Assembly: GCF_016584085.1 (NCBI RefSeq)
Contig: NZ_NRSJ01000008.1
Coordinates: 1-64,000, forward strand
Reading direction: 5' to 3'
Source: Halochromatium glycolicum
Lineage (GTDB): Bacteria; Pseudomonadota; Gammaproteobacteria; Chromatiales; Chromatiaceae
Length of the DNA stretch: 64,000 bases
In this document: piece after piece, positions 42,764 through 51,118 of the stretch
Layout of the letters: the number at the start of each line of letters is the position of its first letter
Numbering within the stretch: the stretch's first letter is position 1
Translations under genes and position numbers: made by a program
Notes under the pieces: generated by a model
What the model saw: the letters and a program-made list of their open reading frames with translations, nothing else
Told to the model about the DNA's origin: nothing
The model's database searches: none

Positions 42764-45184
42764 TTAACCTGCTTGCTCGATCTCGGCGACAGCCTGCTTG
42801 ACCGAGAGGAAGCTGTCCGGATTGACCGAGATCGAATCGATCCCGGCGCGCACCAGGAAGGCGGCGAAATCCGGGTGATCGCTCGGCGCCTGTCCGCAGA
42901 GTCCGATCTTGCGCTCGCGCTCATGCGCGTCGCCGATCACCGAGCTGATCATCTGGCGCACGGCATCGTTGCGCTCGTCGAACAGATGCGCTAGTCGGTC
43001 CGAGTCTCGATCGAGGCCGAGTACGAGCTGGGTCAGGTCATTGCTGCCGATCGAGAAGCCATCGAAGCGCGCAGCGAAATCGCGCGCCAGGATCACGTTC
43101 GATGGGATCTCGCACATCACATAGACCTCGAGTCCGCGCTCGCCGCGCTTCAATCCCTCTTCGGCCATCACCTCGAGCACCCGGTCGGCCTCCAGCGGTG
43201 TGCGGCAGAACGGGATCATCACCCGGATGTTGTCGAAGCCGAGCTCTTCCCGCGCCTTGCGAATGGCCCTGCATTCCAGGGCGAAGCCCTCCCGGTAGGC
43301 GTCGCTGTAATAGCGACTGGCGCCCCGCCAGCCGAGCATCGGATTGGCCTCGACCGGCTCGAAGGCGCGACCGCCGATCAGGTCCGCATACTCGTTGGTC
43401 TTGAAGTCGCTCATGCGCACGATGACCGGCTGCGGATGGCTGCCCGCTGCGATCCGGGCGATGCCGCGCGCCAGATGATCGACGAAGTACGCCTGCGGGT
43501 CGTCCCAGCCAGCGGTCAGCGCGGCGATCTGCTTGATCGCGTCCTCATCCTCCACCGCCTCCGGGTGGATCAGCGCCAGCGGGTGGATCTTGATGTGCTG
43601 ATTGACGATGAACTCCATCCGGGCCAGGCCGACGCCATCGCTCGGCAGCTGCCACCAGCGCAGCGCAGCCGCTGGGTTGGCCATGTTCAGCATGATCTTG
43701 GCGCGCGTCGTCGGGATCTCGTCGAGGCTGATCTCCTCGGCCTCGAACGGAATCCGCCCAGCGTAGACGCGCCCGGTCTCACCGCTGGCGCAGGACACCG
43801 TGACCTCGTCGCCGTCGGCGAGCCGTTCGGTGCCATGGCCGGTGCCGACGATCGCCGGCAAACCGAGCTCGCGGCTGACGATGGCGGCGTGCGAAGTGCG
43901 CCCGCCGTGGTCGGTGACGATGGCGGCGGCGCGGCGCATGATCGGCACCCAGTCCGGATCGGTCATCTCGGTCACCAGCACGCCGCCGTCCTCGAAGCGG
44001 CCGTTCTCGCCGGGGTCATCGAGCCGGAACACCTTGCCAGCGGCGATGGCGTCGCCGATCGCCGTGCCACTGACAAGCGGCTCGCCGGTCTCGTCGCGGC
44101 TGGCCTCGAGCCGATAGGTCTTGAGCAGACCCTCGGCGCGCTGCGAGTGCACGGTCTCGGGTCGCGCCTGGACGATGAACAGCTCGCCGGTCTCGCCATC
44201 CTTGGCCCATTCCATGTCCATCGGTTTTCCATAGTGCTGCTCGATAGTCACCGCCCAGCGTGCCAGCGACAGGACCTCGGCGTCGCTCAGGACCAGTGCC
44301 CGGCGCTCATCCTCGCTGGTCTCTACGAGCCGGGTCGGGTCGTCGGCCCCGCTGTCGGCCCCGATGTCAGTCTGGCTGTCGGCCTGGCTGTCGGCATAGA
44401 CCATCTTCTGCGCCTTGCCACCCGGCTGGCGGGTGATGATCGGCCTCAGGGATTCATCCTCCAACAGCGGTTTGAAGACCAGGTATTCGTCTGGATCGAC
44501 GAGGCCCTGGACCACCGTCTCGCCGAGCCCCCAGGCGCCGTTGATCAGCACCGCGCGCGGGAAGCCGGTGTCGGTGTCGATGCTGAACATCACCCCGGAG
44601 CTGCCACTGTCGGAGCGCACCATCTGCTGCACCCCGACCGAGAGCGCCACCTGCAGCTGATCGAAGCCGTTGTCCTGCCGATAGGAGATGGCGCGATCGG
44701 TGAACAGCGAGGCGAAGCAGCGACGGATGGCATTGAGCAGCGCATCGGCGCCGCGGATGTTGAGGAAGGTCTCCTGCTGTCCGGCGAAGCTGGCCTCGGG
44801 CAGATCCTCGGCGGTTGCGCTCGAGCGCACCGCGACATCGGGCGCATCGCGCCCGGACTGCTCCGTCAGCGCCTGGTAAGCGTGACGAACGGCATCGGCC
44901 AAGGCCGCCGGGATCTCGGCGTTGAGGAAGAGGGCGCGGATCTGCTCGCCGACCTCGCTGAGTGGGCGCTCACCCTGCTCAAAGGCTTGGGCCAGCTCGC
45001 GGATGCGCGGCTCGAGCGCGTTGTCAGCAAGGAACCGCCGATAGGATTGCGCGGTCGTCGCAAAGCCGCCCGGCACGCGCACCCCCTTCGCGCCAAGATG
45101 GCGAATCATCTCGCCGAGCGAGGCGTTCTTGCCGCCGACTTGAGCGACATCATCACTGCCAAGATCATTGAGCCAAGCGATCAT
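42764..45184 (-). CDS. ppsA: Phosphoenolpyruvate synthase
   Basis: PpsA makes PEP from pyruvate and ATP for gluconeogenesis. The 806-residue protein has the ATP-grasp N-terminal half (VGGKNASLGEMIRHLG, VRSSATAEDLPEASFAGQQETFLN), the phosphohistidine domain with GGRTSHAAIVSRELGLPAIVG (His near residue 430), and the PEP-binding barrel with MCEIPSNVI and GSNDLTQLVLGLDRDS near the end. The ATG at 45184 (MIAWLNDLGSDDVAQ) is the family start; the frame is open 40 codons further but unconserved. A short acidic repeat ADSQADSQTDIGADSGADD near residue 265 comes from 12-bp-type repeats at about 44345-44400. Confidence 0.96.
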   Translation of the reverse strand: MIAWLNDLGSDDVAQVGGKNASLGEMIRHLGAKGVRVPGGFATTAQSYRRFLADNALEPRIRELAQAFEQGERPLSEVGEQIRALFLNAEIPAALADAVRHAYQALTEQSGRDAPDVAVRSSATAEDLPEASFAGQQETFLNIRGADALLNAIRRCFASLFTDRAISYRQDNGFDQLQVALSVGVQQMVRSDSGSSGVMFSIDTDTGFPRAVLINGAWGLGETVVQGLVDPDEYLVFKPLLEDESLRPIITRQPGGKAQKMVYADSQADSQTDIGADSGADDPTRLVETSEDERRALVLSDAEVLSLARWAVTIEQHYGKPMDMEWAKDGETGELFIVQARPETVHSQRAEGLLKTYRLEASRDETGEPLVSGTAIGDAIAAGKVFRLDDPGENGRFEDGGVLVTEMTDPDWVPIMRRAAAIVTDHGGRTSHAAIVSRELGLPAIVGTGHGTERLADGDEVTVSCASGETGRVYAGRIPFEAEEISLDEIPTTRAKIMLNMANPAAALRWWQLPSDGVGLARMEFIVNQHIKIHPLALIHPEAVEDEDAIKQIAALTAGWDDPQAYFVDHLARGIARIAAGSHPQPVIVRMSDFKTNEYADLIGGRAFEPVEANPMLGWRGASRYYSDAYREGFALECRAIRKAREELGFDNIRVMIPFCRTPLEADRVLEVMAEEGLKRGERGLEVYVMCEIPSNVILARDFAARFDGFSIGSNDLTQLVLGLDRDSDRLAHLFDERNDAVRQMISSVIGDAHERERKIGLCGQAPSDHPDFAAFLVRAGIDSISVNPDSFLSVKQAVAEIEQAG

Positions 45185-45453
45185 CAGGTTTCTCCAGCCG
45201 AAGGTGGCGTGGCAGCAATCGTTCGCGTCCAACACTGCAACCCTTAAAGACCGCAACGAGGCTGCTCCAACGGTTTCACCGTTTTCAGTCAGGGGCGGAC
45301 GCACGGGGTGGTTGACTTAACGGTTTGCCAATCGAAGGCAGCACTTGTGCCAACTGTTAAGGTGTGCCATGCCAAGGTGATGCGGGGTGATGCGACCACA
45401 GGCAGGCCTGGCAACAGACTGGTCACTGGTGCCGTCAGCGTCGGTCTCCTAAA

Positions 45454-45484
45454 CCGGTGGCGAATCGCTTTGTGGAAATACACC
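45454..45484. repeat. 31-bp repeat, copy 1 (pair with 48764-48794)
   Basis: The 31-bp sequence beginning CCGGTGGCGAATCGC and ending GTGGAAATACACC matches 48764-48794 at 29 of 31 positions. Similarity continues more weakly on the right. Both copies lie just beyond the 3' end of a PEBP gene or pseudogene. Confidence 0.85.
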
Positions 45485-45591
45485 GCGCGCGGGGGATATC
45501 GGCCTCAGCATGCGAGGGCCGAGCTGCTATGATGATCAAGACCTAAGGGGGCCGAGCCGGGGGATGGCGACGATACGGCCAAATGAGCGCT

Positions 45592-45805
45592 ATAGCGGGA
45601 CAGGAAGGTCTCACGGTCGGGCATGCCCGATTACAGGTTATCCAATGCGTAGAGCCAAGAATAATAGCGGTGCGGACCAAAGTCCGGTGGCGGCTTTGGC
45701 ACGGCGCAGCCAATCTCGCCGAAATCGTTCGGCGTTGGGCGGAATCGCTTTTCGCCGTTCATCGGGAGCTGTCTGGCTCCTGCCGGAATGTTGGGCCAAC
45801 AGAGC
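45592..45805 (-). pseudogene. PEBP-family (YbhB/YbcL) pseudogene
   Basis: Reading the minus strand gives IPAGARQLPMNGEKRFRPTP, NDFGEIG and GPHRYYSWLYALDNL, which match the intact gene at 48857-49300. The N-terminal half is missing and the end is frameshifted. The first codons of the following PAS-GGDEF-EAL open frame read through this remnant on the other strand. Confidence 0.85.
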
Positions 45806-45886
45806 CGAGCCGGAGCCTCGTGAAAGTGCTGTGCGTTGCCCTGGCCTCGCTGCTCAGCATTGGGGTGTTGTTTGTTGGGCGAATCG

Positions 45887-48598
45887 ATGACGCTTCTCAC
45901 TGGTGTCATCTCCCATCTGCCCGCCATGGCTGTCCGGAAGCGACTCTCCGCTGCTGCACTGCTGACGCTTACATTGACCCTGCTAGTGGTTCTGGCATGG
46001 ACTCCAGCCGTCGCTTGGCCTCTGCGGCTTGGGGCCTTGTTGCTCTTACTGCTCTTGCATACTGCGAGCCTGCATCATTGCGCCCACAGGTCACAACGAG
46101 AGCTGGATGAGCGCACTGAGCAGCTGCGCGAGAGCGAGTTGCGTTTACGCTCCCTGATTGCCGCAGCACCGGACATCATCTGTTTCAAAGACGGCGAGGG
46201 ACGGTGGCTGGAGGCCAACCGCTCCGACCTCGAGCTCTTTTGTCTCCAGGGAGTTGACTATAGAGGCAAGACGGATGCTGAGCTCGCCGAGCTAACCGAT
46301 CCCATCTACCGTGATGCCTTCTTGGCCTGCGAGGCCAGTGACGAGGCTGCCTGGCAGGCCGGTACGCTGGCTCGATGTGAGGAGCGGATACCCTTGGCCG
46401 GCGGTGGCGAGCGGGTCTACGACGTCCTCAAAGTACCGGTGTTTGCCGATGACGGTGAGCGCCGCGGTTTAGTGGTGCTGGGCCGCGATGTCACGGCGTT
46501 AAGGGCTGCTGAGCGGCAGCTGAGAAGAACCGAGGAACGTTGGGTGATGGCTCTGGATGGGGCTGGCCATGGCGTCTGGGACTGGGATGCGACCTGCGAT
46601 AAAGTCTTTTATTCCCATCAGTGGAAAGCGATGCTGGGCTACGCCCCCGACGAGGTGGGTCATGCACTCGACGAGTGGTCATCGCGTATTCATCCAGATG
46701 ACTTAGATGCCTGCAAAGCGGCGTTGCAAGCGCATTTGGACGGCAAAACCAAGCATTATCGTTTTACTCATCGGCTACGCTGCCGAGATGGTCGCTACAA
46801 GTGGGTGCTCGATCAAGGCATGGTCTTTGATCGGGACCCAGAAGGGCGTCCGTTGCGATTGGTTGGTACACATACAGACATTACCGCACAAAAAGCGGCT
46901 GAGCGTGACCTTGCTGCGAGTGAGGCCCGCTATCGTAACCTCGTCGAAGTGGCCCCCTACAGCATTCAGGAGATTGATACCGAAGCGAACATCCGCTATG
47001 CGAATCCGGCCTCTGCAGCCATTCTGAGCTATACCCAAGAGCAGCTCAGGACCATGAACGTGGCCGATTTGATGCCGCATGAGCATCGTGAGACGTTCTT
47101 GGCCTTCATCCAGGATCTGTGTGAGCAGCAGCCGCCGCCAGAGCCCCTCGACAATGAGAACATCACCGGCGACGGTCGGCGAATCCAGGTGCGGGTCAAT
47201 TGGAACTACCTGCACGATGCGGCTGGGAAGGTGAGTGGATTTGTCTCCATCTCAGACGACGTTACCGACGTCCGGCGCGCTGAGGCCGAGATCCAGCGTT
47301 TGGCATTCCATGATCACCTGACCGGCCTGCCAAACCGGCTACTGTTGCAAGAGCAGCTCGCTGAGATGCTAGCCGCGCAGAGGCGTTCGGGGCAGATATT
47401 CGCCCTGCACATGCTCGACCTCGACCATTTCAAGGAGATCAACGATAGCCTTGGGCATCCAGTTGGAGATCAGTTGTTGGAATCAGTCGCTGCGCGTATC
47501 TGCGAGGCAGTGCCGAGCGATGATTTCGTCGCGCGCTTGGGGGGAGACGAGTTTGCACTGGTTCAACGCGAATTGACAGACACCGCCGATGCCTCCACGC
47601 TGGCATTGAAGCTCATTGAGACCATCGCCCGGCCGTACAAGCTCGATGAGAACCTGGTCTACACCAATGCCAGCATCGGCATTCTGGTCAACACCGATCC
47701 GAGTGCATCCGTCGATGTGCTGATGAGCCGGGCCGATGTGGCTCTTTACAAAGCCAAGGACGCCGGGCGCGCGGGGTATGCGCTCTTCGAAGAGTCCATG
47801 TCGCATGAGCTGCAGCAGGAGATGAGCCTGACCCGCCAGCTCCTTCAAGCGATCGAGATGGGAGAGTTGATGCTCGAGTATCAGCCCCAGTTCAGTCTAG
47901 CCGATGGGCGCCTCGTCGGCGCCGAGGCGTTGCTGCGCTGGCGTCATCCGCAACGCGGTGTGCTCTACCCAGGCGATTTTCTCGAGGTCGCCGAAAAGCG
48001 AGGACTGATGCGACCAGTCGGTAACTGGGTGCTGGACGAGGTTGCGCGTCAGGCGGCCGATTGGGCGTCTCGTGGCCTCGTGTTTGGACGGCTTGCGATC
48101 AACCTTTGTGCTGCTCAAGTCAATGATGAGGCCTTTGCCGAAGTCGTCCGCGGTATCTTGAACGACACGGGTGTCGACCCAGGATTGCTGGAGCTTGAAT
48201 ACACAGAAACGATGCTGATGAAGGCGAGCGACTCCAGTCGCGCCGCCTTGCACGAATTTTCGGACATCGGGATCAGCTTCGCCATCGATGACTTCGGCAC
48301 TGGCTTCTCGTCGTTGATGTACCTCAAGCTATTCCACACCGACAAGCTTAAGATCGATCGTGAATTTGTGCGCGATCTGCTCACCGACCCAGGAGACGCC
48401 GAGATCGTCAAGGCCACGATCGCCCTGGGGTCGGCGCTTGGTCTGACCACGGTTGCTGAAGGGGTCGAGGCAGAGGAGCAGGCTGAGTTCCTGCGCCAAC
48501 ACGGCTGCGATCAGGTTCAAGGTTACCTCTATGCGAGACCGATGAGCGCGGAAGCCCTTGAGGGCCATCTTGATGCGCAAGGGGTCTTATTGGATTAG
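45887..48598 (+). CDS. Membrane-bound PAS(x3)-GGDEF-EAL protein
   Basis: A 903-residue sensor. Two close hydrophobic segments (about 20-60) anchor it, followed by three PAS domains (about 85-205, 210-330, 340-450), then GGDEF and EAL. RLGGDEF is intact, but the I-site position reads PSDD rather than RxxD, so cyclase product inhibition is unlikely. EAL residues EALLRW, EYTET, DDFGTGFSSL and KIDREFV are present, so both activities may exist. The start at 45887 was chosen because upstream codons lie in the PEBP remnant; the ATG at 45926 is also possible. It is followed within 25 bp by a remnant of a KaiC-like gene. Confidence 0.9.
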   Translation: MTLLTGVISHLPAMAVRKRLSAAALLTLTLTLLVVLAWTPAVAWPLRLGALLLLLLLHTASLHHCAHRSQRELDERTEQLRESELRLRSLIAAAPDIICFKDGEGRWLEANRSDLELFCLQGVDYRGKTDAELAELTDPIYRDAFLACEASDEAAWQAGTLARCEERIPLAGGGERVYDVLKVPVFADDGERRGLVVLGRDVTALRAAERQLRRTEERWVMALDGAGHGVWDWDATCDKVFYSHQWKAMLGYAPDEVGHALDEWSSRIHPDDLDACKAALQAHLDGKTKHYRFTHRLRCRDGRYKWVLDQGMVFDRDPEGRPLRLVGTHTDITAQKAAERDLAASEARYRNLVEVAPYSIQEIDTEANIRYANPASAAILSYTQEQLRTMNVADLMPHEHRETFLAFIQDLCEQQPPPEPLDNENITGDGRRIQVRVNWNYLHDAAGKVSGFVSISDDVTDVRRAEAEIQRLAFHDHLTGLPNRLLLQEQLAEMLAAQRRSGQIFALHMLDLDHFKEINDSLGHPVGDQLLESVAARICEAVPSDDFVARLGGDEFALVQRELTDTADASTLALKLIETIARPYKLDENLVYTNASIGILVNTDPSASVDVLMSRADVALYKAKDAGRAGYALFEESMSHELQQEMSLTRQLLQAIEMGELMLEYQPQFSLADGRLVGAEALLRWRHPQRGVLYPGDFLEVAEKRGLMRPVGNWVLDEVARQAADWASRGLVFGRLAINLCAAQVNDEAFAEVVRGILNDTGVDPGLLELEYTETMLMKASDSSRAALHEFSDIGISFAIDDFGTGFSSLMYLKLFHTDKLKIDREFVRDLLTDPGDAEIVKATIALGSALGLTTVAEGVEAEEQAEFLRQHGCDQVQGYLYARPMSAEALEGHLDAQGVLLD

Positions 48599-48619
48599 CC
48601 GCGAGACGCGTCTCCTCAG

Positions 48620-48757
48620 TCAGCCGGCAAGCGCGATGCCGGCTCGTCGGCGAATATGGGCGCTAGCCACGTCGACGTCGACTTCGTTGATACCAGCAGG
48701 TGCCCCTCGTTTGGACGACGTCCTGCAAGACGGCCTTCGCCACGGGCATCTGTCCTT
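48620..48757 (+). pseudogene. Truncated 5' remnant of a KaiC-like gene
   Basis: The stretch matches the leader and first codons of the intact gene at 49655, giving STSTSLIPAGAPRLDDVLQD and GLRHGHLSF against STSTALIPSGVPGLDDVLKG and GLRSGHLYF. The start ATG is changed (ACG at that point), and homology stops just before the Walker A loop, where the 31-bp repeat begins. Confidence 0.85.
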
Positions 48758-48763
48758 CGCCAG

Positions 48764-48794
48764 CCAGTGGCGAATCGCGTTGTGGAAATACACC
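48764..48794. repeat. 31-bp repeat, copy 2
   Basis: Partner of 45454-45484 with two mismatches. It abuts the KaiC-like remnant on one side and precedes the 3' end of the PEBP gene on the other. Confidence 0.85.
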
Positions 48795-48856
48795 AAGAGT
48801 GGGGCATTTCGTTCTCAGATGACGCCTCAGCCTCAGCCTGACCCTCAGCCACTGCC

Positions 48857-49300
48857 TCAACGCTCGTAGAGGCCGATGATGCGGCTCTGGTCCATCACAT
48901 GCGCGCCGTAGTCGCGCAGAAAGGTCTCGCGGTCCGGCATGCCAGAGACGGGGCTGTCTAGCGCGTAGAGCCAGAAATAATAATGATGCGGGCCATGACC
49001 TTCCGGTGGCATCGGGCCGTCCCAGCCGATGTCGCCGAAATCGTTGACGGCCGGGCGGAACTGCTTCTCACCATTCATCGGGATCTGCTCCGTGCCGGCG
49101 GGGATGCCGTACAGTAGCCAGTGGGTGAAGCCGTTGGGCATGGGTGCGTCCGGATCATGGCAGATCACCGCCAGCTCCTGCGCCTCTTCGGGCACGCCGG
49201 CGATGATCAGCTCTGGCTGGTCGTTGCTGCCGCTCTTGGTATAGCGATCGGGAATGCGCTCGCCGTTGGCGAAGGCCGGGGATGACAGCTGCATGGACAT
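48857..49300 (-). CDS. PEBP-family protein (YbhB/YbcL, RKIP-like)
   Basis: A 147-residue phosphatidylethanolamine-binding-like protein, complete. Typical segments: MQLSSPAFANGERIPDRYT, VICHDPDAPMPNGFTHWLLYGIP (the DPDAP and HW ligand-pocket motifs) and GPHHYYFWLYALD. The ATG at 49300 is the family start; upstream codons are unconserved. Bacterial members bind small anionic ligands and their roles are mostly unknown. A broken paralogue lies at 45592-45805. It is divergent from the KaiC-like gene, and the 354 bp between them hold the promoters. Confidence 0.92.
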   Translation of the reverse strand: MSMQLSSPAFANGERIPDRYTKSGSNDQPELIIAGVPEEAQELAVICHDPDAPMPNGFTHWLLYGIPAGTEQIPMNGEKQFRPAVNDFGDIGWDGPMPPEGHGPHHYYFWLYALDSPVSGMPDRETFLRDYGAHVMDQSRIIGLYER

Positions 49301-49654
49301 AAGAAAGGCTCCGTCTCGATGATTAGCGTTATCTTCTGCCAAAGGCCGCAAGCAAAGGCTGAGCCACACCTGCCTTGCTAGCGCAGTCTCAGAAGCTGTC
49401 TGGAAATGCTGCGTTGGCCGCCCTAGACGTCTCTCAAGCACGGAGCTTTGCCGCCGCGATTGGGACTTCAGGCAGCTTCTCAATGCAAGCTGGCCCAGGC
49501 GACAAGCCGGAATAGTGGTGTTTTTCTGGATTGATGATGAAATCAGAATCTCGTGCTCCCCAAGCCACGTTCACCTTCGCTGACACCGCAACATGATGAT
49601 TGTCGATCAGCCAGCGAGGCACTGCTGGCTCGTGATTTGATAAGGAGCGTATGC
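49301..49654. other. 354-bp divergent region between PEBP and KaiC-like genes
   Basis: Contains the promoters of both genes and a TAAGGAG ribosome site at 49641-49647. Part of the right end is duplicated at about 48620-48666. No other gene was supported. Confidence 0.45.
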
Positions 49655-51115
49655 ATGTCGACGTCGACCGCGTTGATCCCTTCCGGTGTCCCTGGGCTGG
49701 ATGATGTCCTGAAGGGCGGACTCCGGTCGGGCCATCTCTACTTCATCGAAGGCAGTCCGGGCACCGGCAAAACCACGTTCGGACTGCAGTTCTTGCTCGA
49801 GGGGGTGCGCCGCGGCGAACGTTGCCTGCTGATCACCCTCGCCGAGAGTCCGGCAGAGGTTGCCGTAATCGCCGATTCGCACGGTTGGTCCATTGATGGC
49901 CTGCAGATGCGCGACCTGGTCAGCTCAGAGGAGATGCACAGCACGGCGCTGTTCGATCTCACTGAGATCGCGCTCGATGAGCGTGTTCAGACAGCGCTCG
50001 CGGAGATGGATGACCTGAAACCTCAACGCCTCGTCCTCGACACCCTGGCCGCCTTGCGTGTCTACAGTGATCAGTCTTCGTTTTTCCGCCGCCATATCGA
50101 GCTCTTCCGCAGCAAGGCCGTCGAGCTCGGCACCACCCTGCTGGTCACCGACGAGGCGAGCGGACCCGTAGAGCTGCACCCGCGCAGTCTGGCCTGGGGC
50201 ATCATCCGGATGGAGCAGCGGCTCAATGACTACGGACCCGGACGGCGCTGGCTCTGGCTGCCGAAGCTGCGCGGCCAGCCCTATGTCGGTGGCTTTCATG
50301 ATATGCGTATCGAGACCGGTGGGCTGAGCGTCTTCCCGCGGCTTGAAGCGGATCGATCCTGCTCGCAATCGCCTAATGGGCTGATCTCGAGTGGCAGCGC
50401 TGAATTGGATGCGCTGCTCGGCGGAGGACTCGAGCGCGGCACCAGCGTCGGCGTCATCGGCCCGCCCGGCTGCGGCAAGTCGACCTTGGTCAGCAGCTTC
50501 GCCATGGCAGCCGCGGAGCGCGGCGAGCGGGTTGCACTCTATGCCTTCGATGAATCCTTGACCACCTTCCGCAAGCGTGCTCTCAGTCAGGGACTCGCGA
50601 TCGACTCGGCGCTGGCCTCGGATCTGCTGAAGCTGCGCCAAATCAACCCTGGCCAGGTCGCGCCGGGCGAGCTCGCGTGTGAGCTCGTCGCCGAGGTCGA
50701 CCATTACAAGACCCAGATCATCATCATCGACAGCCTCAACGGCTATCTGCAGGCGATGCCGAATGACCCGTCGATCAGCCTTCAGGTGCATGACCTGCTG
50801 AGCTACTTGAGCGCGCAGGGCGCGTTGACGCTGATCACACTGGCGCAGCCGAGCCCGTGGAACCGGCAAGAAGGCATCGCGGTCGATCTGAGCTATCTGA
50901 CCGATACCGTCATTGCCCAGCGCTACTTCGAGGCCGCTGGGGCGATTCGCTATGCGCTCTCGGTGATGAAGAAGCGTTATGGTGATCATGAGCGTACCAT
51001 CCGCGAGTACAAGATCGGCACCGGCGGGGTTATCGTCGGCGAGCCGCTGAGCGAATTCCGCGGTGTGCTCACGGGTCTGCCCGAGTATCTCGGCGAAGAC
51101 AAGCCGCTGCTCTGA
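49655..51115 (+). CDS. KaiC-like (RecA superfamily) double ATPase
   Basis: A 486-residue two-domain ATPase. Walker A loops are GSPGTGKT (33-40) and GPPGCGKS (269-276). The paired catalytic glutamates of KaiC are altered: LAESP in the first domain and FDES in the second. At the CII phosphosite the sequence DLSYLTDT has Ser-Tyr where KaiC has Ser-Thr, so classical autophosphorylation is doubtful. It lacks the coiled coil of the kaiC at 17920-19638 and has no kaiB beside it. It resembles KaiC-like regulators that sit with histidine kinases. A hybrid kinase gene follows 3 bp after its stop. The ATG at 49655 has TAAGGAG 7 bp upstream. Confidence 0.88.
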   Translation: MSTSTALIPSGVPGLDDVLKGGLRSGHLYFIEGSPGTGKTTFGLQFLLEGVRRGERCLLITLAESPAEVAVIADSHGWSIDGLQMRDLVSSEEMHSTALFDLTEIALDERVQTALAEMDDLKPQRLVLDTLAALRVYSDQSSFFRRHIELFRSKAVELGTTLLVTDEASGPVELHPRSLAWGIIRMEQRLNDYGPGRRWLWLPKLRGQPYVGGFHDMRIETGGLSVFPRLEADRSCSQSPNGLISSGSAELDALLGGGLERGTSVGVIGPPGCGKSTLVSSFAMAAAERGERVALYAFDESLTTFRKRALSQGLAIDSALASDLLKLRQINPGQVAPGELACELVAEVDHYKTQIIIIDSLNGYLQAMPNDPSISLQVHDLLSYLSAQGALTLITLAQPSPWNRQEGIAVDLSYLTDTVIAQRYFEAAGAIRYALSVMKKRYGDHERTIREYKIGTGGVIVGEPLSEFRGVLTGLPEYLGEDKPLL

Positions 51116-51118
51116 GTC

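Noticed and set aside
43436..45247. A 603-codon plus-strand frame opposite ppsA
   Set aside because: Complement of ppsA; composition and lack of motifs indicate a shadow frame.
45304..45532. A 74-codon frame containing WRIALWKYT, shared with 48558-48869, as a possible small protein family
   Set aside because: The shared peptide derives from the 31-bp repeat at the end of the duplicated PEBP block; the flanking residues do not match and starts differ.
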